This document shows positions 60,546-64,000 of a DNA stretch of 64,000 nucleotides, one piece after another (position 1 is the first letter of the stretch; every line of letters begins with the position of its first letter). The DNA is from Sycon ciliatum. Lineage: Eukaryota; Porifera; Calcarea; Leucosolenida; Sycettidae. The notes below the pieces were generated by a model, which saw only the letters and a program-made list of their open reading frames with translations, had not been told where the DNA came from and did no database searches. Where the stretch lies: the NCBI RefSeq assembly GCF_964019385.1, contig NC_088646.1, positions 13,422,405-13,486,404 on the forward strand. Reading direction: 5' to 3'. Position numbers and translations under genes: made by a program.

Positions 60546-62640
60546 TGCTGTGTGACACTACATCCTACCTGCACACAGCTTTCAGAAGCAGGTGACCCAT
60601 GTCCAGCCTCCTTTCGGTTTGCTGTGCCTGACAGTCCCCAGGAAGTGGCTGCATTACGCCTTACCCTAGTTCAGGCTAATGTTGATTCAGTTTTGCTGCC
60701 ATCCAATATGCCTGGTGTCACAAGCGTCCAAGATGGTAAGATATGACAGTACATAGGGTAATGTTATTGCCCAATCATGGCCAATGTATGAACTTCTGCA
60801 AATACCGGCGTACCTCCATGTTAGCCACTCATCCATCCATTCCGAACGTTCACTCCAATGGGCATCATCAGCGAATAAATGAGGCGGGGGCATTTGTAAT
60901 GAATACGAACATTTGGTCACTTGAATCAATTGTTACGCCGGGATTCCCATGGGCAATTATGTTGAGTACGAGGGGAGGGGGTTAAGACGAATTTATTCTC
61001 ATGCCTGCAATTCAGTACTGGAGTAGTGTTTCGAGTTGCAAGCGGACCGTTTCCCTGACTAGAGAGATATTGCTGTAAGCTCAGCTTTCAAAGTATCTGT
61101 GCTCAATATCCTGAATGGACCTGTATTAAAAAGATCTTTTTTTGGGAATCTTGTTTGTGAACTTCTTATCACTGTTCTTGACCATAATTGTGCAGACGAC
61201 TCAGCAAAGTCATCTAACGCCAAGACAATCGGTGAGTTTCTTTGGCATGCCGGTAGTACCCATGTGTTCTCCATGCACCGCTGCACCGGCTGGCGTGCCC
61301 ATTACGTCTACTTGCATAAGACTGCATTCATAGGCATGGGCGTTGCATAGATTCTATGACCCAGGAAACATTCTTGCCACTTGCTGAATGTTCAAACATG
61401 AATGAAAAGGTCACTGTGGGGGCTTGACACTAGTGCACTTGACTTGATTTTAGACTTGTGAGCGCCATTTTCAACATGGCAACAGTCAAGGACCAAAATA
61501 AAGTGTTCAGTTGAATCTGAAGGATCCGACAGATCTGAGATCTGGATCGCGCTTCTTACCAATCAAACATGCCCCAAAACTTCCACGAATAATTTCGAGC
61601 TAGCTATAAGGTGCCACTGTGTGGAAGCAGCTTCATGATTTCCAGTACGAGGTAGCGCGGGTGGTCAGGGTAGTCAATCACCAAAACACCATTACTGTAC
61701 CACGAACTAAAGAAAAAAAAGAATTCACGCTCCTGCCTCAGTAGCTGTACGCATGTTGTACTAGCCTGCAGTACAACGTACATGTACAATAATGGTGCTC
61801 AAACTGTGTGCACGCGATCTACTGTATGGTTCATCTTGGAACGTGTGGTGGCAAGGTGTGCGCAGCGGTGCTGGCCGAGTGTCGCACAATGTTCACGCAC
61901 ATATTTATGAGATAACTGGCAATGGACAAGACTCTATGTCAGAACAGTGGAATAAGACCACCGACCGGTATCTGTATGAGAATACTGTACAAGCAGAAAT
62001 ATTCGGCGGGAATTTAATTTCATCGGTTTCGGCCAAAGAGTTTTCAGACTAAATTTAATGTAGGCCCGAAGGTTGATTTGTCGGTGTTGTAGGTGTACGT
62101 TGCAACATCAGATTCATCTGGGTCCCCGCACCGGCGTGCACTGTCCATATGCCACTTTTGTTCAGAAGGGTACAGGATCCAGCATGCACAGTTCACATGC
62201 CACTTTTGTTCATAAATGTAGAGAACCTGTCCCAGTGGCAGGCTGGGGGTTGTACATTGTCCAATTTCCCAGCCCTGACTGCCGGTGATTCCCTGTATGG
62301 TTTTGGAATGTTTGGCACTGCTTCACATAAGCACACTGACTGGGAGAGGCGGCATGAGACACTCCTGATCCTGTAACTACCGGTACTGGTGCATACCCGC
62401 AATCTGTGAATAGCCCTACAGCCCTGTAACCCCACCATCTGTATTGTAATTGACTCTGTTGTTATTTGTTGGATGCTATCATTCCCAGGCATTGCAGTTG
62501 GCGTGTCAGTCGGCATTGTAGTGCCAGTGGTGGTGATTCTACTTGTGATCGTCAGACAGCGTAAGAGGGTCTGTGCTGGTGATGCTGACACCGCTGACAC
62601 CAATCCGGTCGTGTCGCAGAAGGATGTCGCCGATGCTTGA
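43648..62640 (+). CDS. Gene B: type I transmembrane PLC-like (TIM-barrel) protein, 14 exons
   Basis: Exons: 43648-43961, 46852-46981, 47556-47642, 48334-48468, 48682-48777, 49192-49257, 56312-56399, 57184-57290, 57881-58027, 58404-58457, 59443-59553, 60579-60735, 61196-61231 and 62489-62640. All junctions are AG/GT and the frame is open for 559 residues. It aligns with gene A from the signal peptide to the end of exon 12 with the same phases. Features seen: signal peptide (1-26), LGIRRLGLNMHF strand, helix AISDWIAAN followed by IIVIDLSDYV, TAWPSPKQIVDTYKKR then VVIIVSEED, and a Cys-rich C-terminal region with a WTYSEG motif. Sequons are NET (twice) and NSS. These patterns fit the PLC-like phosphodiesterase superfamily, with substrate unknown. 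Intron 6 is enlarged by a BEL element and intron 7 by a 354-bp MITE. Confidence 0.83.
44296..44483. mobile_element. 188-bp TA-flanked MITE (family T188), copy 2
   Basis: Same ends and length as copy 1, inserted in the opposite orientation, with TA duplication (44294-44295 and 44484-44485). Lies in gene B intron 1. A related but diverged TATAACG-rich segment lies just upstream (44,200-44,270). Confidence 0.92.
44649..44828. mobile_element. 180-bp foldback in gene B intron 1
   Basis: Arms of about 75-80 bp: CCGCTCAGTTACATGTACGC with GACTGTCATTCTTGTACTTT, and the complement at 44,755-44,828. Loop contains GAGTTTCAATTTTGAAAC. Confidence 0.75.
45155..45288. mobile_element. 134-bp palindrome in gene B intron 1
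   Basis: ATGATTTACTGC at one end, its complement at the other; inner arms GGGCAATACCGGCTTGATAC and complement. Confidence 0.75.
46513..46838 (+). repeat. (TG)n - dispersed repeat - (TG)n block upstream of gene B exon 2
   Basis: TG 46513-46539; shared repeat 46,660-46,800 (matches 13,203-13,337 inverted); TG 46805-46838 ending about 13 nt from the acceptor at 46851. Confidence 0.88.
47216..47310. repeat. Degenerate TA-type MITE end
   Basis: TACAGTAAAACCTGGTTTAA followed by GCGACCACC resembles Tc1/mariner-type ends; an inverted partner (CTGGTTCTAAAGACCACCTGG-like) is nearby but decayed. Confidence 0.4.
47689..47777 (+). repeat. (TG)n tract downstream of gene B exon 3
   Basis: Starts about 46 nt after the donor at 47643; TG on the sense strand, with CG interruptions. 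Confidence 0.9.
49484..49774 (-). pseudogene. BEL integrase core end, truncated
   Basis: Begins ALRRFVSRRGTPVQLITDNAPQF, the second catalytic Asp block (TDNAP). Similarity becomes uncertain after DVQS. The segment 49537-49645 is repeated at 56053-56161. Confidence 0.75.
49854..50891 (-). pseudogene. BEL RNase H end and integrase zinc finger
   Basis: Begins TTPRLELLAALIGARM with LWSDSQCVLGWI (RNase H-type block). A long linker follows, then HSGTNHTLAQIRNEYWIPSD with CVMCKRW (HHCC zinc domain) and YTGVDYFGPMYV with the first integrase Asp. The frame changes near 49,850. Confidence 0.88.
50927..52141 (-). pseudogene. BEL reverse transcriptase
   Basis: 404 codons. Blocks: YIPHHCVVKPDSRTTKIRVV, LNNCLHSGPPLLPDLCGIL, AITSDVEKAFLQIGL (first Asp), FLWLKNI, FRFQRVPFGVVSSPFLL, and MYVDNHISGTD as active site. 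YVDN instead of YVDD occurs in some BEL elements. The frame changes near 51,030 at a (GA/CT)n run; the true frame continues into RNase H (FCDAS). Confidence 0.9.
52178..53377. mobile_element. 1200-bp TA-flanked DNA element nested in BEL
   Basis: Ends CAGTGAGTATCG / TACTGG-ATAACG-type, inverted (left CAGTGAGTATCGTTTATAA; right complement CAGTAAATACTGGATATAA), with TA at 52176-52177 and 53378-53379. The BEL frame reads FVNGRY before it and V-HWPW after it, so the insertion is clean. No transposase recognised; the interior has only short open frames. Confidence 0.82.
53497..55548 (-). pseudogene. BEL gag, zinc knuckles and protease
   Basis: 683 codons beginning MADNLAALRTKRQRTTRS, just after the primer site. 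The capsid region has LPQLKLQVFNGDMLEYTTFI and LSYLKSHLRGRALECIAGL, typical of BEL gag. Two Cys-His knuckles follow (CSYCKETHFTDEC and CYICLKDGHSARAC). The protease block IFFDTDSTRSIIS has DTDS where BEL proteases usually have D-S/T-G. The frame ends at TAG, immediately followed in the same frame by RKFWSLEEIGI, where such polyproteins normally continue. Confidence 0.9.
55576..56054 (-). repeat. 5' LTR of the BEL element (479 bp)
   Basis: Begins TGTCGCAAAG and ends GGTCACGACA in element orientation; a 5-bp inverted TGTCG/CGACA marks the ends. No partner 3' LTR found in the window. Confidence 0.7.
56053..56161 (-). repeat. 109-bp segment duplicated from 49537-49645, abutting the BEL 5' LTR
   Basis: Same orientation, about three mismatches in 109 bp by eye. 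Its left end meets the LTR start within two bases. Confidence 0.9.
56786..57139. mobile_element. 354-bp MITE with 7-bp target duplication (family M7)
   Basis: Ends CAAGAGTCCATAAACAAGAG / CTCTTG with inner AGTATGCAACTGTG complement. Flanked by ATACAAT on both sides (56779-56785, 57140-57146). In gene B intron 7, ending about 44 nt before exon 8. Confidence 0.88.
58176..58289 (+). repeat. Two short TG tracts in gene B intron 9
   Basis: TGTGTGTGTG at 58176-58196 and a TG/CG tract at 58259-58289, about 115 nt before exon 10. Confidence 0.8.
59339..59394 (+). repeat. (TG)n upstream of gene B exon 11
   Basis: Pure GT run, ending about 48 nt before the acceptor at 59442. Confidence 0.93.
59755..60396. 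mobile_element. 642-bp TIR element in gene B intron 11
   Basis: Ends GAGAGGTTTTGCATTCCGAA continue into TTTCGGAA, perfectly inverted at 60,369-60,396, with TA on both sides. Internal sequence repeats TTCCGAAA-type words. No transposase seen. Confidence 0.83.
60443..60545 (+). repeat. (TG)n upstream of gene B exon 12
   Basis: GT run with a few TC/CG interruptions, ending about 33 nt before the acceptor at 60578. Confidence 0.92.
61196..62640 (+). CDS. Gene B exons 13-14: linker, transmembrane helix and short cytoplasmic tail
   Basis: Exon 13 is a 36-nt micro-exon (61196-61231, phase 1 to phase 1) encoding a Ser/Lys linker. Exon 14 (62489-62640) encodes a hydrophobic helix of about 21 residues (VGVSVGIVVPVVVILLVIV), then RQRKR as stop-transfer signal, then an acidic tail of about 26 residues ending at TGA. 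This makes gene B a type I single-pass membrane protein. Gene A has no counterpart for either exon. After TGA no canonical AATAAA was noticed in the next few hundred bases. Confidence 0.8.
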
Positions 62641-64000
62641 GTTGTAATGTTCTTCACCAGAACTTTGATGCGGTGTCGACGCTAGTACCGCTGCTAGTCA
62701 TTTGTAGCAACTGTTGTTGTTTCTCATCATGCACAGATGCTGGATACTGGTCAGTAACGTCAGCTACTTTCATACAATGATAAAGTGCTCCAGGCAGAAA
62801 TTGTCAATACTTGTAGTGCAACAGGTTGTTCTACATGTTCATGCATGTGATTGAAGTGGAAACATTGTCATCACTGTGTGTGGTCTGCTCTTGCAGTGCT
62901 GTTAGATCTGTAGTGTTGACACTATTTTTGTTTGTATTCGTCACCTGTCATCTCGCAGTAGTTTGTACTTTTCTCGTCTTTTTAATTATTTAGGTTCTCA
63001 CAGATAGGCAGAGACGCATTTTCAAATTTCTAGTATAAAACCGTTCACTGCGCATTGTGTGTGTGCATTCACATACCACATTCATGTGCCGTATTTCCTG
63101 GATTCAGTCGACCTTTTGGTTTAGAAAGTAGTGAGGCCTTGCCAAGGATTGACTTCTGTTCGAATTTTGACTGACATGTGTGCTTGGGATTTTCAAGGAC
63201 AATCACTGGAGTATGCATTCCACACATGCTTGGGCGCTGCTAGTGTACTGTGTTCCATGGCTGTACAGACCACCTGTGAGTGCGCAATGTACAGACCACC
63301 TGTGAGTGCGCAATACACGAAAATACTTCCCTGCTCGCACTCGAAATCATTCACACATAACAGTGTCTGATAATTCGAACCTCAGACCAGGCTTGTTTCC
63401 CTAACTAAAAGTTCTGCGAAATTCACTATCTGACATAGAAAATGTGTGGGATTCCTGCTGATAATTCCAAGTCCACTGTGCACGGCACTGGTCAGTTCAG
63501 AAGGCTTTTAAAAGTGGCCAGTCCAGAGTACATGAAGTCTGCGTGTATGGTGCATGTCGCAACTCCATGTGACAGTGCGACTTCTAGTATTTGTGACGTG
63601 CACACTGTGTTATGGTCACATGTTCGGATAATGTGAATTTACGATTTTAGAGGCTTCTCCTCGGCAATCTGGGGTTCCAATCATCAGGATCCCACTTGTA
63701 GTACACAGCCCTCACAAGACATGCAATGACGCCAGGAATACATAACCCAAAGAGTGCGCAACTCCTGCTGTCCCAGCAGAATTTCAAGTTGCAGTCAGTC
63801 ATCTTTATGATACCATGCTTCTCTCACGAGTGATATCCGGCGTTTGTGCCGGGTGCTAAAGAATCACACATATTTCCTTGAACAAAATTTGTACTGAATC
63901 AAATGGGGATTTGTCCATCACAGGTCCAGGATACATCTGATAATACAAAGTCATGTGCAATGCGCATGCATCATAAGATTGGATTCAACTTGAAATTCTG
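62641..64000. other. Gene B 3' flank without recognised genes
   Basis: Presumed 3' UTR then spacer. A short segment at about 63,738 (AATACATAACCCAAAGAGTG, GCGCAACT) resembles one end of family M7 in decayed form. Confidence 0.4.

Overview
This is nuclear DNA of an animal, most likely a marine invertebrate. Coding sequence is split into small exons with GT/AG introns. The mobile elements include a BEL/Pao LTR element (a superfamily known only from Metazoa), a Ty3/gypsy element, jockey/CR1-group LINEs, tRNA-derived SINEs, many TA-, TTAA- and TAA-flanked MITEs, and many (CA/TG)n tracts. I cannot name the species. There are no rRNA genes, CRISPR arrays or prokaryotic operons.

The core is a pair of paralogous genes arranged head to head. 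Gene A runs on the minus strand from an ATG at 35242 to a stop at 10496 (13 exons, 533 codons). Gene B runs on the plus strand from an ATG at 43648 to a stop at 62640 (14 exons, 559 codons). I reconstructed both by matching exons between them. All 12 shared exons have the same splice phases, and their lengths differ only by multiples of three. Both encode secreted ectodomains resembling PLC-like phosphodiesterases (TIM-barrel fold). Positions where that family usually carries catalytic histidines look substituted in both. The 3' ends differ: gene A ends in a GPI-anchor-like hydrophobic tail, gene B in a transmembrane helix with a short basic cytoplasmic tail.

Layout: 1-4.2 kb is mostly featureless. 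4.2-5.5 kb holds two 26-bp minisatellites around a LINE scrap. 5.9-8.5 kb holds minus-strand exons of a C2HC zinc-finger gene. 10.5-35.2 kb is gene A; its introns carry a gypsy element with target-site duplication (13.6-18.5 kb), a MITE with a small LTR element nested inside it (20-21.6 kb), a decayed Crypton/KIAA1958-like ORF (22.2-23.3 kb), a 38-bp minisatellite, a TTAA-flanked foldback (29-29.8 kb) and LINE pieces. 35.2-43.6 kb is the region between the two start codons, with a broken LINE (38.8-42.4 kb). 43.6-62.6 kb is gene B, with a broken BEL element in intron 6 (49.5-56.2 kb) that itself contains a 1.2-kb TA-flanked insertion. 62.7-64 kb has no recognised gene.

A window-wide pattern is that every long CA/TG tract reads TG on the sense strand of the gene it lies in or next to. 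The orientation flips between the two divergent genes. In seven cases the tract ends within about 10-60 nt of a 3' splice site.
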